A stretch of DNA of 64,000 bases, from assembly GCA_964537395.1 (NCBI GenBank), contig CAZIBN010000003.1, positions 9,687 to 73,686 of the forward strand, read 5' to 3'. Numbering within the stretch: position 1 is the first letter of the stretch; every line of letters starts with the position of its first letter. Origin of the DNA: GWA2-66-18 sp964537395 (GTDB lineage Bacteria > Elusimicrobiota > Elusimicrobia > UBA1565 > UBA9628). The position numbers were made by a program, and so were the translations under genes. This document shows positions 40,853-49,344 of the stretch, in pieces. Under the pieces are notes generated by a model. The model was not told where the DNA came from. It did not search any database and saw only the letters and a list, made by a program, of their open reading frames with translations.

Positions 40853-42120
40853 CCTACCTGGCGATCGCCGGCTTCGTCCTGATCACGCTCGCGGGCACCC
40901 CCGTGTTCGCGCTGATGGGCGCCTTGGCGCTGTGGCTGTTCCACGGCGCGGGCATCGATTCCTCGGCCGTCATCATCGAGCTGTCCCGCCTGGCCTCGCT
41001 GCCGTCGTTGATCGCGGTGCCGCTGTTCACCTTCGCGGGCTACCTGCTCGCCGAGAGCAAGGCGCCGCAAAGGCTCGTCGGGCTCGCCGAAGCGATGTTC
41101 GGCTGGCTGCCCGGCGGCGTCGCGGTCGCCGGGCTGTGCGCCTGCGCGCTGTTCACCGCGTTCACCGGCGCCTCGGGCGTGACCATCATCGCGCTCGGCG
41201 GGCTCATCTTCCCGCTGCTGCGCCGCCAGGGCTATCCGGAGGACTTCTCCCTCGGCCTGATCACCACGACCGGCAGCCTCGGCCTCATGTTCCCGCCGAG
41301 CCTCCCCATCATCCTCTACGCGCTGGTCAGCAAGATCTCGATCGACAAGCTCTTCGCGGCGGCGGCCGTGCCCGGGCTCCTGCTCCTGGCCGCGCTGTCC
41401 GTGTACGCGTTCATCGTGGCAAAGAAGAAGAACGTGCAGCCGATCCCGTTCTCCTGGGAAGCCCTGCGCGCGGCTACGCGCGCCGCCATCTGGGAGATAC
41501 CCCTGCCGCTCATCGTGATCGGAGGCATCTACGGCGGATTTTTCACCGCGTCCGAGGCCGCCGCCGTCATGGCTTTCTATGTGATGGTCGCCGAGGTTCT
41601 GATCTACAAGGACGTTCCCTGGCGCAAGCTTCCCGAGGTCGCGCGCGAGAGCATGATCCTCGTGGGAGCCATCCTGATCGTGCTCGGCTGCGCGCTGGGC
41701 CTGACCAGCTACATGATCGACCAGGACATCCCCGGCAGGATCTTCGCCTTCCTTCATGAGCACGTGCAAAGCCCCTGGGGCTTTCTCGCCCTGCTCAACG
41801 TCTTCCTGCTCATCGTGAACATGGTCGAGATCTTCTCGGCCATCGTCATCGTCGTGCCGATCATAGCACCCATCGCGGCGCAGTACGGGATCGATCCGGT
41901 GCATCTCGGCGCGCTCTTTCTCCTCAATTTAGAGATCGGCTACATGACGCCGCCTCTCGGCCTGAATCTTTTCCTATCCTCGCGCCGGTTCGACAAGCCT
42001 CTCCCGGCCCTTTACCGCGCCGTCCTTCCCTTCTGGATCCTGCTTGTCGGGGCCCTGATGGTCGTCACCTATTGCCCGGCCCTGAGCCTGTGGCTGCCCC
42101 GTCTGCTGAAACTCCAATGA
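40849..42120 (+). CDS. dctM: TRAP transporter large permease (DctM)
   Basis: 423 residues from a GTG overlapping the dctQ stop (GTGA). Twelve or so helices; FTAFTGASGVTIIALGGLIF, TTTGSLGLMFPPSLPIILYA and AIAAQYGIDPVHLGALFLLN (with ...IGYMTPPLGLNLF) are the DctM transport motifs with Na-binding glycine/proline clusters. It carries out sodium-coupled uptake of the ligand delivered by DctP. Its stop overlaps the LOG gene ATG (ATGA). Confidence 0.95.
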   Translation: MTYLAIAGFVLITLAGTPVFALMGALALWLFHGAGIDSSAVIIELSRLASLPSLIAVPLFTFAGYLLAESKAPQRLVGLAEAMFGWLPGGVAVAGLCACALFTAFTGASGVTIIALGGLIFPLLRRQGYPEDFSLGLITTTGSLGLMFPPSLPIILYALVSKISIDKLFAAAAVPGLLLLAALSVYAFIVAKKKNVQPIPFSWEALRAATRAAIWEIPLPLIVIGGIYGGFFTASEAAAVMAFYVMVAEVLIYKDVPWRKLPEVARESMILVGAILIVLGCALGLTSYMIDQDIPGRIFAFLHEHVQSPWGFLALLNVFLLIVNMVEIFSAIVIVVPIIAPIAAQYGIDPVHLGALFLLNLEIGYMTPPLGLNLFLSSRRFDKPLPALYRAVLPFWILLVGALMVVTYCPALSLWLPRLLKLQ

Positions 42121-43004
42121 ACCCCAAACCGACCCGAGAGCTGCTCCCCGAACAAAGAACCGCCCTGCTTAAGAAGATCCGCGAGTCGCACGCCTACCTC
42201 AAGGCGTACGCCGACATGGACTTCATGGGCCGCAAGGACCTGCGCGCCGTCCGGCTTCAGCTCGAGCTGCTCAAGCCCGAGCTCATGCTGCGCGAGAACA
42301 AGATCCGCTCCACCATCGTCGTGTTCGGCTCCGCGCGCATCCTCTCCGGCGCTCAAGCCGCCAGCGAACTGCAGTCCGCGAAGGAGAGCCTGTCCGAGCG
42401 TCCGCGCGACGTCGAGCTCAAGCGCCTCGTCGCCGTCGCGGAGAAGAAGGTCGAGCTCTCCCATTGGTATGAGGAAGCCCGGCGCTTCTCGACCCTTTTG
42501 TCGAAGGCCCAGCAGGCCGGCCAGGACCTCGAGCATGTGATCGTGACCGGCGGCGGCCCCGGCATCATGGAGGCCGCCAACCGCGGCGCCTGGGAGTGCG
42601 GAGCCAAGTCCATCGGGCTCAACATCACCTTGCCGCACGAGCAGGACCCCAATCCCTACATCACGCCGGAGCTCTGCTTCCAGTTCCACTACTTCTCCCT
42701 GCGCAAGATGCACTTCCTGATGCGCGCCAAGGCGCTCGTCGCTTTCCCCGGCGGCTACGGGACCCTCGACGAGCTCTTCGAGACCCTGACCCTCGTGCAG
42801 ACGGGCAAGAAGCGCCCCCTGCCGGTCGTCCTCGTCGGCAAGACCTTCTGGAAACGGCTCGTGGACTTCGACTACCTCGCGGAGCAGGGCATGACGAACT
42901 GGGATGACAGCAAGCTCTTCAAGATCGTCGACACCGCCGAGGAAGGCTGGGATCACATCCGGAAATTCTGGAAGTCCCACAAGGAAGCCCCCGCCGCTTC
43001 ATGA
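42117..43004 (+). CDS. LOG-family (lysine decarboxylase-like) protein
   Basis: 295 residues from the ATG overlapping the dctM stop. HVIVTGGGPGIMEAANRGAW and LVAFPGGYGTLDELFETLTL are the two defining LOG motifs; STIVVFGSARI opens the Rossmann fold. An N-terminal helical extension of about 65 residues is present, as in the longer bacterial group. LOG proteins hydrolyse nucleoside monophosphates to free bases; the in vivo substrate is unclear. Operon position with the TRAP genes may simply reflect read-through. Confidence 0.9.
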   Translation: MNPKPTRELLPEQRTALLKKIRESHAYLKAYADMDFMGRKDLRAVRLQLELLKPELMLRENKIRSTIVVFGSARILSGAQAASELQSAKESLSERPRDVELKRLVAVAEKKVELSHWYEEARRFSTLLSKAQQAGQDLEHVIVTGGGPGIMEAANRGAWECGAKSIGLNITLPHEQDPNPYITPELCFQFHYFSLRKMHFLMRAKALVAFPGGYGTLDELFETLTLVQTGKKRPLPVVLVGKTFWKRLVDFDYLAEQGMTNWDDSKLFKIVDTAEEGWDHIRKFWKSHKEAPAAS

Positions 43005-43990
43005 CCACCGGGCTGTTCCTTGTCATGCTGCTCGCCGCATCCGCGCACGCGCTGACCCCGTTCGTCGAGCAATTACGCAAGGCCGAGTCGCGCGAAGCGG
43101 GAGATCCCGAGCGCATCGAGTTCGCGACGCGCGCCCTGCGCGCCTGGCTGCCAGCCGACGGGAGACCCCTGCTCGCCCACGCGCACTTCGCGCGCGCGGA
43201 GGGGGAGATCGCGCTATTCGACGACGTCGCGGCCGAGGAGGACCTCACGAAGGCTCTCGAGATCGATGAGCGCAACGACCGAGCGCGGCTCATGCGCTCG
43301 CGCTCCCGCGCCGCGCTCGGGCGCGGCGCCGAGGCCGAACGCGACGCCGTCGAATATCTCGAGGCCCGGCCCGACGACGCCGAAGGCTGGCTCGCTCTCG
43401 GAGAGGCTCGCCTCGCCTCGGGCGCGACGAAGGCGGACCGCCCGGCGCGCGGCGCTTTCGCGAAGGCCGCATCCTTGCTCGGAGCGTCGGACCCGCGCCC
43501 GAGCCTCGGCGAGGGACGCGCGCACCTGGCCGCACGGCGGCATCCGGAAGCCCTCGCCGCCCTGTCCGCCGCCGCCGAGCGGCCCCAGAAGCGCCGCGCC
43601 GAGATCCTGACCTGGCGCTCGCGCGCCTATTCCGCCCTCGGCGACTGGGAGGCCGCGCGAGGGGACCTGAGCCGGGCGATCCCTGACCTCGAGCGCGTCC
43701 TCGACGAGCGCCGCAGCGCGGGCGCTGTCAAGCGAGGGCTCGACGCCGCCCGCAAGACGCTCGCCGACGCCTACTTCCGCCGCGGCCTCGCCTGCGAGGC
43801 CTTGAAGGCCAGGGACGAAGCGCTCGCCGACCACCGCCAGGCCTGCGGCCTCGGCCTGCCCCCGGCCTGCGCCCGCGTCGCCGCGCTCGAGAAGCCTGAG
43901 CCGAAGATCGCGCCCGCTCCCAAGCCGAAGAAGGCCCCTCGCCGCAAAAATCCCAAGGGCGGCTCCGGCGACCGCATCTATGCGAACTAA
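43001..43990 (+). CDS. Exported TPR-containing protein
   Basis: 329 residues; ATG overlaps the LOG stop (ATGA). A signal peptide (GLFLVMLLAASAHALTP) is followed by TPR-like helix pairs (ALRAWLPADGRPLLAHAHFA, EEDLTKALEIDERNDRARLM, LTWRSRAYSALGDWEAARGD). DHRQACGLGLPPACARVAAL near residue 275 is a Sel1-like repeat end. It closes with a Lys/Pro-rich basic tail. Periplasmic scaffold role inferred. Confidence 0.8.
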   Translation: MTTGLFLVMLLAASAHALTPFVEQLRKAESREAGDPERIEFATRALRAWLPADGRPLLAHAHFARAEGEIALFDDVAAEEDLTKALEIDERNDRARLMRSRSRAALGRGAEAERDAVEYLEARPDDAEGWLALGEARLASGATKADRPARGAFAKAASLLGASDPRPSLGEGRAHLAARRHPEALAALSAAAERPQKRRAEILTWRSRAYSALGDWEAARGDLSRAIPDLERVLDERRSAGAVKRGLDAARKTLADAYFRRGLACEALKARDEALADHRQACGLGLPPACARVAALEKPEPKIAPAPKPKKAPRRKNPKGGSGDRIYAN

Positions 43991-45436
43991 GGACACGTCG
44001 AGCTTAGGGACGGTCGTTATCCCCAGCGTTTCCAACGTTGGAAGTGCTGGGGATAAGTCCATCGGGATCAGCCCCAAGCCTTGGCTTCTTTGTGCCTTTG
44101 TGGTTCTATTCGCGTTTGCGCCCAGGCCGGCGCACGCGGGCGGCGCGCGCATCTCGCCCGCCGCCTCCGTCCAGCTCGACGAGGGCCTGACCGCGCTGTA
44201 CAGCCTCGACTACGCGAAGGCGCGCCGCGCCTCGCGCAAGCTCATCGAGCTCGAGCCCGACAACCCCTTCGGCTACCTGTTCGAGGCCGGCTCCATCTGG
44301 TGGCAGTCCTCTCAGGAGTACGGCCTGTTCAAGGACACGCCGACCTTGCAGGGCCTGTTCGAGCAAGACGTCGAGGCCGGCGTGCGCAAGGCCGAAGCCT
44401 ACATCGATTCCAAGGATAAGCAGACGAGGGCCGACGGCTATTTCGTCTCCGGCATGACCTTGGGCACCCGCGGCCAGTGGAACCTCATGAAGGGGAAGTG
44501 GCTCGACGCCTATTTCGACGGCAAGAAGGCCATGAAGCACCTGAAGAAATGCGTGAAGCTCGACGAGGATTACGAGGACGTCTATCTCGGCCTCGGCGTG
44601 TTCGACTACCAGGCCGCGCACCTGACCGGCATCGCCAAGCTCGGCATGCTGTTCGGCCTGCGCGGCGACGAGAAGCGCGGCCTCGAGCGGATCCAGCGGG
44701 CGGTGGAGAAGGCCGGCTTCGCGCGGCGCCAGGCCGCGCAGATGCTGGCCTCGATCTACATCATCGACCTGCACGACGACGCGCGGGCCCTGCCCATCAT
44801 CCTGCAGCTCCGCCGCGATTTCCCGGGCAGCCCTTACTTCGTCTTCCTCGAGGGGCTGCTCCGCCACCGGCTCGGCGACTGGGACGGATCGCTCGCGCTC
44901 GGGCGAGAGCTCCATGCGATCGCCGCCGCCGACCCGAAAGCCTTCCGGCACAAGTGGCTGACCTTGGTCTGCGGGCTCTCAGGAGCCGACTGCCTCGCCA
45001 AGCCGGACCTGGAGCGCACGCTCGCCTGGCTCGACCACGCGCTCGACTCGACGTCGAAGGAGAAGCCGGACACCTTCAAGGCCCTGATCCGCCTTCTGCG
45101 CGGCCAGGCGCTCGACGCCCTCGGACGCCGCGAAGAAGCCGTGAAGGANNNNNNNNNNNNNNNNNNNNNNNNNNNNNNNNNNNNNNNNNNNNNNNNNNNN
45201 NNNNNNNNNNNNNNNNNNNNNNNNNNNNNNNNNNNNNNNNNNNNNNNNTTCTGCGCGGCCAGGCGCTCGACGCCCTCGGACGCCGCGAAGAAGCCGTGAA
45301 GGAGTACCAGAAGGTCGAGTTCCTGCCGCCTCTCGGAGAATCAAGGGACATCGCGCGCGCCTGCCTCGCCGTGCCCTGCGATCGCGCGGCTATCCTCAAG
45401 CGGCTGAGAGAGATGTCGAAGGAAGTCTCGGATTAG
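43980..45436 (+). CDS. Exported TPR protein; frame interrupted by a false gap
   Basis: Real length about 433 residues once the artefact is removed. The ATG overlaps the previous gene by 11 nt. Residues 11-30 are encoded by a palindromic repeat (44017-44056); the hydrophobic signal segment WLLCAFVVLFAFAPRPAHA follows it. The body is helical (SLDYAKARRASRKLIELEPD, HLKKCVKLDEDYEDVYLGLG, VFDYQAAHL) resembling TPR outer-membrane scaffolds. At 45149 comes a 100-N gap flanked by an identical 55-bp duplication; deleting 155 bp restores a single frame to the stop at 45436. Confidence 0.85.
44017..44056. repeat. 40-bp palindromic repeat, copy 2
   Basis: TTATCCCCAGCGTTTCCAAC joined to GTTGGAAGTGCTGGGGATAA; no loop, centred on AACGTT, two mismatched pairs. 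It is the inverted relative of 12174-12212 and lies within a coding region. Confidence 0.85.
45149..45248. other. Spurious assembly gap between duplicated 55-bp flanks
   Basis: 45094-45148 and 45249-45303 are identical. 55 is a common assembler k-mer length, so two overlapping contig ends were joined with 100 N instead of merged. Confidence 0.92.
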
Positions 45437-45481
45437 AAGTACGCCCAGCGGAGAGCAACGGGCGGAATGATCTACATTGAG

Positions 45482-45502
45482 CTACTAACAGATTGTTAGT
45501 AG
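45482..45502. terminator. Hairpin between convergent genes
   Basis: CTACTAACA-GAT-TGTTAGTAG, a perfect 9-bp stem. It sits in the 123-bp gap between the TPR gene and the convergent coiled-coil gene. No U-run. Its 17-bp core recurs at 4508-4524. Confidence 0.5.
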
Positions 45503-45559
45503 GCAAATAAAGATTGTTGCCGAAGGCGACGACCCTGGCCGCCCCGCTTGCTCAGGCTT

Positions 45560-47224
45560 CTAGGCAGCGAGGAAGGTCAGGACCAGGCGCCCGCTGCCGG
45601 AGGCGGACTTCTCGAGGCTCGCGTTGCCGCCCCAGCGCCGCAGCGCCCGTCGGGCCAGAGGCCAAGCCAGGCCGATGGCGCCCGGGCCCGGCTCGAACGC
45701 GGCGGCCGCCTCACGCGAGGACATCCCCGGTCCGTCGTCCTCCAGGATCACCACGATCTTTTTGCCCACGCGCCGGGCGGAGAGCATGAGCTCGCAGCGC
45801 GCCGGGAGCGTCTCGAAGGCGCGCCGCAGAAGCTGATCGAGCACGAGGCGAAGGTCGGCGGGGTCGAACACGGCCACGGGCAGGTCCTTGTCGAGCTTCA
45901 CGACCAGCTTGCAGCCCTTATGCTGGAGCGCCGCGATCCAGTCCCCGGCCGCGCGTTCGAGCGGCGGCGCCAGCGGCCCCGGCTCGCCTCCCGGCCCGTC
46001 GTCGAGATAGCGCTCGACGATGCCGACGGCGTCGCTCAGGCCCGCCAGGGCGGAGGCCGCGCGGCGGAGCGAGGAGCTCTCCGTCTCGGATAGGGGGACG
46101 CTGGCTGCCAGCTCGCGCAGGCGCTCGTAGGCCGCGGCGGCGCCGGGCTTCAGGCGCGCGACGAGCGACGCGGCGTGGCGGCGCGTGAGCTGCTCGACAT
46201 GAGCTCCCTGCGCGGCGCGGGCCTTCGACAGATCGACCTCGGACGCGGCCAGGCGCTTGGCGACGTCCTCGGCGGCGCGAGACTGTGCGCTCTCCTGCTC
46301 GGCCGCGGCCAGGCGGCGTGACAGCTCCTCCGCGTGAGCGAGCTGGGCGGCGAGCGCCTGCGAACGCTCGGCCTCCGCTCCGGCCAATTTTCGGGACAGC
46401 TCCTCGACGCGTCCGTCCTGGCCGGCGCGCGCCTTCGACAGCTCGGCCTCGGACGCGGACAGGCGCCGGGCGAGCTCCTCGACGCCCAGGTCCAGGCCGC
46501 GGCGAAGGTCCGCGAGCTCGCGGCGCAGGGAGGCGTGCACGGCGGAGGCGCGCTGGAGCGTGACGGCCAGGCGCGTGCGCTCCGCGCGCCAGCGCTCTCG
46601 CTCGTGCTGCTGCTCCCGTGACGCCTGCTCGGTCCGCGTGAGGGCCGCCTCGAGACGGCGTGTCAGGCCCTGGATGTCGCTTTGGGCGCGCGCCTCGCGC
46701 GCGCCGGCCTCGGCCGCGGCGCGGTCGAGCGCGGAGTGGGTGGTGCGCAGGTCAGCGCGCAGAGCCTCCTCGACCTCGCGGCGCGTGAGCTCGCTCTGCT
46801 CGACGGCCTCCTCGGCCTTGCGGCGCAGCGCGTTCAGGCGCACGAACTCAGCCTGCTGGATCGACAGGCGCCCGTTCATCACCGCGGCCTCCGCGGCGGC
46901 GGCCTGCTTCACCTTCATCGCCTCCGCCTCGGCGCGCTGGACGCGCTCGGAGAGCGCCTCATCGGGGCGCGCGCCCGCGACGCGGTCGAGCATCTCCTCG
47001 CGCTCGCGCTCGAGCTCGCGCACGCGGGCCCGCGCGGACTCGAGCTCGCGAGCCTTGTCCTCGAGCGCGCGGCGGGCGGCGTCGAGAGCGGCGCGCAGGC
47101 CGACCGCGGCGGCGACGTCTCCCTCGGACGGCCCCTCCGGGGCGCCGCTCTCCTGGCGCAGGCGCGAGAGCGCCTGAGAGGCGGCCTCGATCCCACGACG
47201 GGCGTCGTCGTAGCGCTTGCTCAC
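45560..47224 (-). CDS. Coiled-coil protein with C-terminal histidine-kinase-type ATPase domain
   Basis: 554 residues from a GTG that overlaps the upstream gene (GTGA). Residues 1-350 are almost continuous coiled coil rich in Ala, Glu, Arg (AEELSRKLAGAEAERS-type heptads). The last 150 form a GHKL ATPase: N-box-like DLRLVLDQLLRRAFETLPAR, G1 VILEDDGPGMSSREAAAAFE, and G2-like GPGAIGLAWPLARRALRRWG. There is no phospho-acceptor His motif and no membrane segment. The Asn of the N-box reads Gln. It may be a cytoplasmic kinase-like scaffold rather than a full sensor. Confidence 0.75.
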   Translation of the reverse strand: MSKRYDDARRGIEAASQALSRLRQESGAPEGPSEGDVAAAVGLRAALDAARRALEDKARELESARARVRELEREREEMLDRVAGARPDEALSERVQRAEAEAMKVKQAAAAEAAVMNGRLSIQQAEFVRLNALRRKAEEAVEQSELTRREVEEALRADLRTTHSALDRAAAEAGAREARAQSDIQGLTRRLEAALTRTEQASREQQHERERWRAERTRLAVTLQRASAVHASLRRELADLRRGLDLGVEELARRLSASEAELSKARAGQDGRVEELSRKLAGAEAERSQALAAQLAHAEELSRRLAAAEQESAQSRAAEDVAKRLAASEVDLSKARAAQGAHVEQLTRRHAASLVARLKPGAAAAYERLRELAASVPLSETESSSLRRAASALAGLSDAVGIVERYLDDGPGGEPGPLAPPLERAAGDWIAALQHKGCKLVVKLDKDLPVAVFDPADLRLVLDQLLRRAFETLPARCELMLSARRVGKKIVVILEDDGPGMSSREAAAAFEPGPGAIGLAWPLARRALRRWGGNASLEKSASGSGRLVLTFLAA

Positions 47225-47976
47225 GTGGAGCGGCCTCCCTTATCGAGCGGGGGAAGAGGGGAGATGCGCCGCAACGGGAGCGCCGGAGCGGGAGCGTGCG
47301 GCGCGGGGACAGCCACCTGGGGGCGAGGCTTGCCGATCGCCTCGGCCAAGGTGCGCGCGGAGCGCGTCGCCGCGCGTCCGATCAGCCCGGCCGCCAGAAG
47401 GAAGGCCGCGGACGCCAGAACGAAAAGAGCCAGGTCGCGCGCGTCGCGGGGGCGGGAGAACGCGGCGCGCCAGGAGGGCAAAAACGACGTCCGCACGAGG
47501 TTCAGCTCGTCGCCCCGGCTCGGGTCGAGCCCGAGGATCTCGCCGGTCACGCGCACGGCTTCCGCGACGGTGTCCGGGCTCAGATTGTTGTCCAGCACGA
47601 GCCAGGCGCGCAGGCCGCTCACCGCGAAGGAACCCTCGCTCAGCGTCTCTTCGAAGGCCCAGTGCTGCAGGAGCGCGCCGCCCGAGGCGGAGCGAGCGGG
47701 CTTGGCGGCGCCGCCCTTCGTGTAGCCGGGAAGCTCGATGATCCCGGCCTCCGGGGGCGCCTCTCGTCCGCCGGACCCGGTGATCTGGGACTGCTCGCGC
47801 TTGGACACGCGCTCGCCGCGGACCTCGACGGTCACCGCGGCGCGGCCCGGGCCGAACATGCGCTCGAGAGCCGTCTCCGCGCGCGCCTCGAGGCGGGCCG
47901 CGTGCTCGCCCTCGCCGGCAGAGCCCGCGTGGGCCGCCGTCGCGCACAACAACGCCAGGACGAGCATCTTCGTCAC
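47221..47976 (-). CDS. Exported membrane protein with FliF C-terminal-like domain
   Basis: About 251 residues from a GTG at 47976, chosen because a TATGCT -10 ends 6 nt upstream. Signal-like start VTKMLVLALLCATAAHAGSA. Residues about 25-170 resemble the FliF MS-ring C-terminal domain: ALERMFGPGRAAVTVEVRGE, SGLRAWLVLDNNLSPDTVAE, EILGLDPSRGDELNLVRTSF. A membrane helix (DLALFVLASAAFLLAAGLIG) and a Pro-rich tail follow. No other flagellar genes are present; it may be a ring component of a non-flagellar machine. Confidence 0.7.
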   Translation of the reverse strand: MTKMLVLALLCATAAHAGSAGEGEHAARLEARAETALERMFGPGRAAVTVEVRGERVSKREQSQITGSGGREAPPEAGIIELPGYTKGGAAKPARSASGGALLQHWAFEETLSEGSFAVSGLRAWLVLDNNLSPDTVAEAVRVTGEILGLDPSRGDELNLVRTSFLPSWRAAFSRPRDARDLALFVLASAAFLLAAGLIGRAATRSARTLAEAIGKPRPQVAVPAPHAPAPALPLRRISPLPPLDKGGRST

Positions 47977-47982
47977 GCCCAT

Positions 47983-47988
47983 AGCATA
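47983..47988 (-). promoter_or_regulatory. -10 element of the FliF-like gene
   Basis: TATGCT, 6 nt before the GTG at 47976, in the 48-bp gap downstream of the histidine kinase. Confidence 0.55.
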
Positions 47989-48024
47989 GCCCGGCGGGGC
48001 CGATACCGGATTACGCAATTGTTA

Positions 48025-49344
48025 TCAGGTAAAGGGGACTATAAAGTGGAACCGGCTCCCATGCCCGAGCGAGGAGGCCACGCCCGCCTGCCCGCCGTGG
48101 GTCTCCGCGATGGTCTTGACGATCGACAGGCCCAGGCCCGTCCCCTGGACCTTCTTCCCGGCCGCCAGACGCTCGAACGGCAGGAACAGGCGGCTTTGCT
48201 CGCTGGCGTCGATGCCGGGGCCGTCATCGGCGACCGCCAGCTCGTGGCCCGCCGCCGCGCGGAGCAGGGAGACGGCGACCTTGCCGCCGGGCGGCGAGAA
48301 CTTGAGCCCGTTGGACACGAGATTGGTCAACGCCATGACGAGCATGTCCGGGTCCGCGCGCGCGCGGTGCGGTCCGGGCCCGACGCTGACCTCGATGGTG
48401 CGGCCCTCCGCTTTTGCGCGCTCGCCGTGGAAGGCCGCCACGTCGCGCACGAGCTCCTCGAGATCGACCTCGCGGGGAGAATAGTCGAGCTTGCCGCGTT
48501 CGATGCGGGCCGCGTCGAGCAAGGTCGTCACGAAGCGCGCCAGCCGCCCGGCGTTCTGTTCGACGCGAAGGATGCGCTCGCGGTCCTCGGCGCTGAGCGT
48601 GGATTCCTTGAGCATGATGCGCGCGTAGCTCTCGATGGCGAACAGGGGCGCGCGGAGCTCATGGGTCACCGACGAGACGAAGCGCTTCTTCATCTCGTCG
48701 AGCTCGCCGAGGCGTCCGGCCATGGCGTTCATGCCGCGCGCCAGCCCGCCGATCTCGTCGCGCCCGCGCGCGTCGACGCGGCGCTCGAGGCGCCCCGCGC
48801 CGATCTCATCGGCCGCCTGCCGTAGCTCGACGATACGGGTCGTCATCGTCCACGACAGCGGTATGCCGAGGAGCGCCAGGAGGGCGGCGACGACGCCCGC
48901 CGAGCGCGCGAGCGCGATCCCCAGCGCCCGCTCGGCGGCCGCGAGCCTGTCGCGCAGGACGACGCGCGACAGCCGAAGCTCCACGGTCACCGGGCCGACG
49001 TCGTCCGACGCGGGGACCTCGACGGCGATCAGCCTCGCGTCCGAATCAGGGCCCTTGGCCGTCTCGACGCCGCGCCAGGTGCCCTCGTAGCGCATGCGCG
49101 CGCCCAGGACCTCCGGCCGGTCGTGCTGCAGGAAATTAAGATAGTCGATGAGCATCAGCGGATCGTGCGCGAGCTGAGCCTCGCCGGCCATCACGCGCAC
49201 CGACTCGACGAGCACGGCGTTCCTTTCCTCTTCCGCGGCGTGCAGCGCGCGCCGCTGCGCGGTGAAGAACACCCGCGTGGAGGCGAGCGCCCCGGCGGCG
49301 CCAGTCAGGGCCAGGAGCAAAGCGAGCTTGAAGCGGATGCTCAT
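48025..49344 (-). CDS. Membrane sensor histidine kinase
   Basis: 439 residues. An N-terminal membrane helix (KLALLLALTGAAGALASTRV), a periplasmic sensor region of about 115 residues, and a second helix (SAGVVAALLALLGIPLSWTM) are followed by HAMP, the dimerisation/phospho-acceptor motif with His228 in SSVTHELRAPLFAI, and an ATPase domain with N-box ALTNLVSNGLKFSP, G1 VADDGPGID and G2 GTGLGLSIVKTIAETHGG. No response regulator gene is in the window. The ATG overlaps the PorV-like gene stop (ATGA), linking it to the secretion cluster. Confidence 0.93.
   Translation of the reverse strand: MSIRFKLALLLALTGAAGALASTRVFFTAQRRALHAAEEERNAVLVESVRVMAGEAQLAHDPLMLIDYLNFLQHDRPEVLGARMRYEGTWRGVETAKGPDSDARLIAVEVPASDDVGPVTVELRLSRVVLRDRLAAAERALGIALARSAGVVAALLALLGIPLSWTMTTRIVELRQAADEIGAGRLERRVDARGRDEIGGLARGMNAMAGRLGELDEMKKRFVSSVTHELRAPLFAIESYARIMLKESTLSAEDRERILRVEQNAGRLARFVTTLLDAARIERGKLDYSPREVDLEELVRDVAAFHGERAKAEGRTIEVSVGPGPHRARADPDMLVMALTNLVSNGLKFSPPGGKVAVSLLRAAAGHELAVADDGPGIDASEQSRLFLPFERLAAGKKVQGTGLGLSIVKTIAETHGGQAGVASSLGHGSRFHFIVPFT

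Noticed and set aside
45094..45303. Tandem 55-bp duplication in the TPR gene
   Set aside because: Exact identity on both sides of 100 N and restoration of the frame on merging point to an assembly artefact.
47221..47976. Flagellar basal body gene cluster
   Set aside because: Only a FliF-like domain is present; no FliG, FliM, export or hook genes occur nearby.
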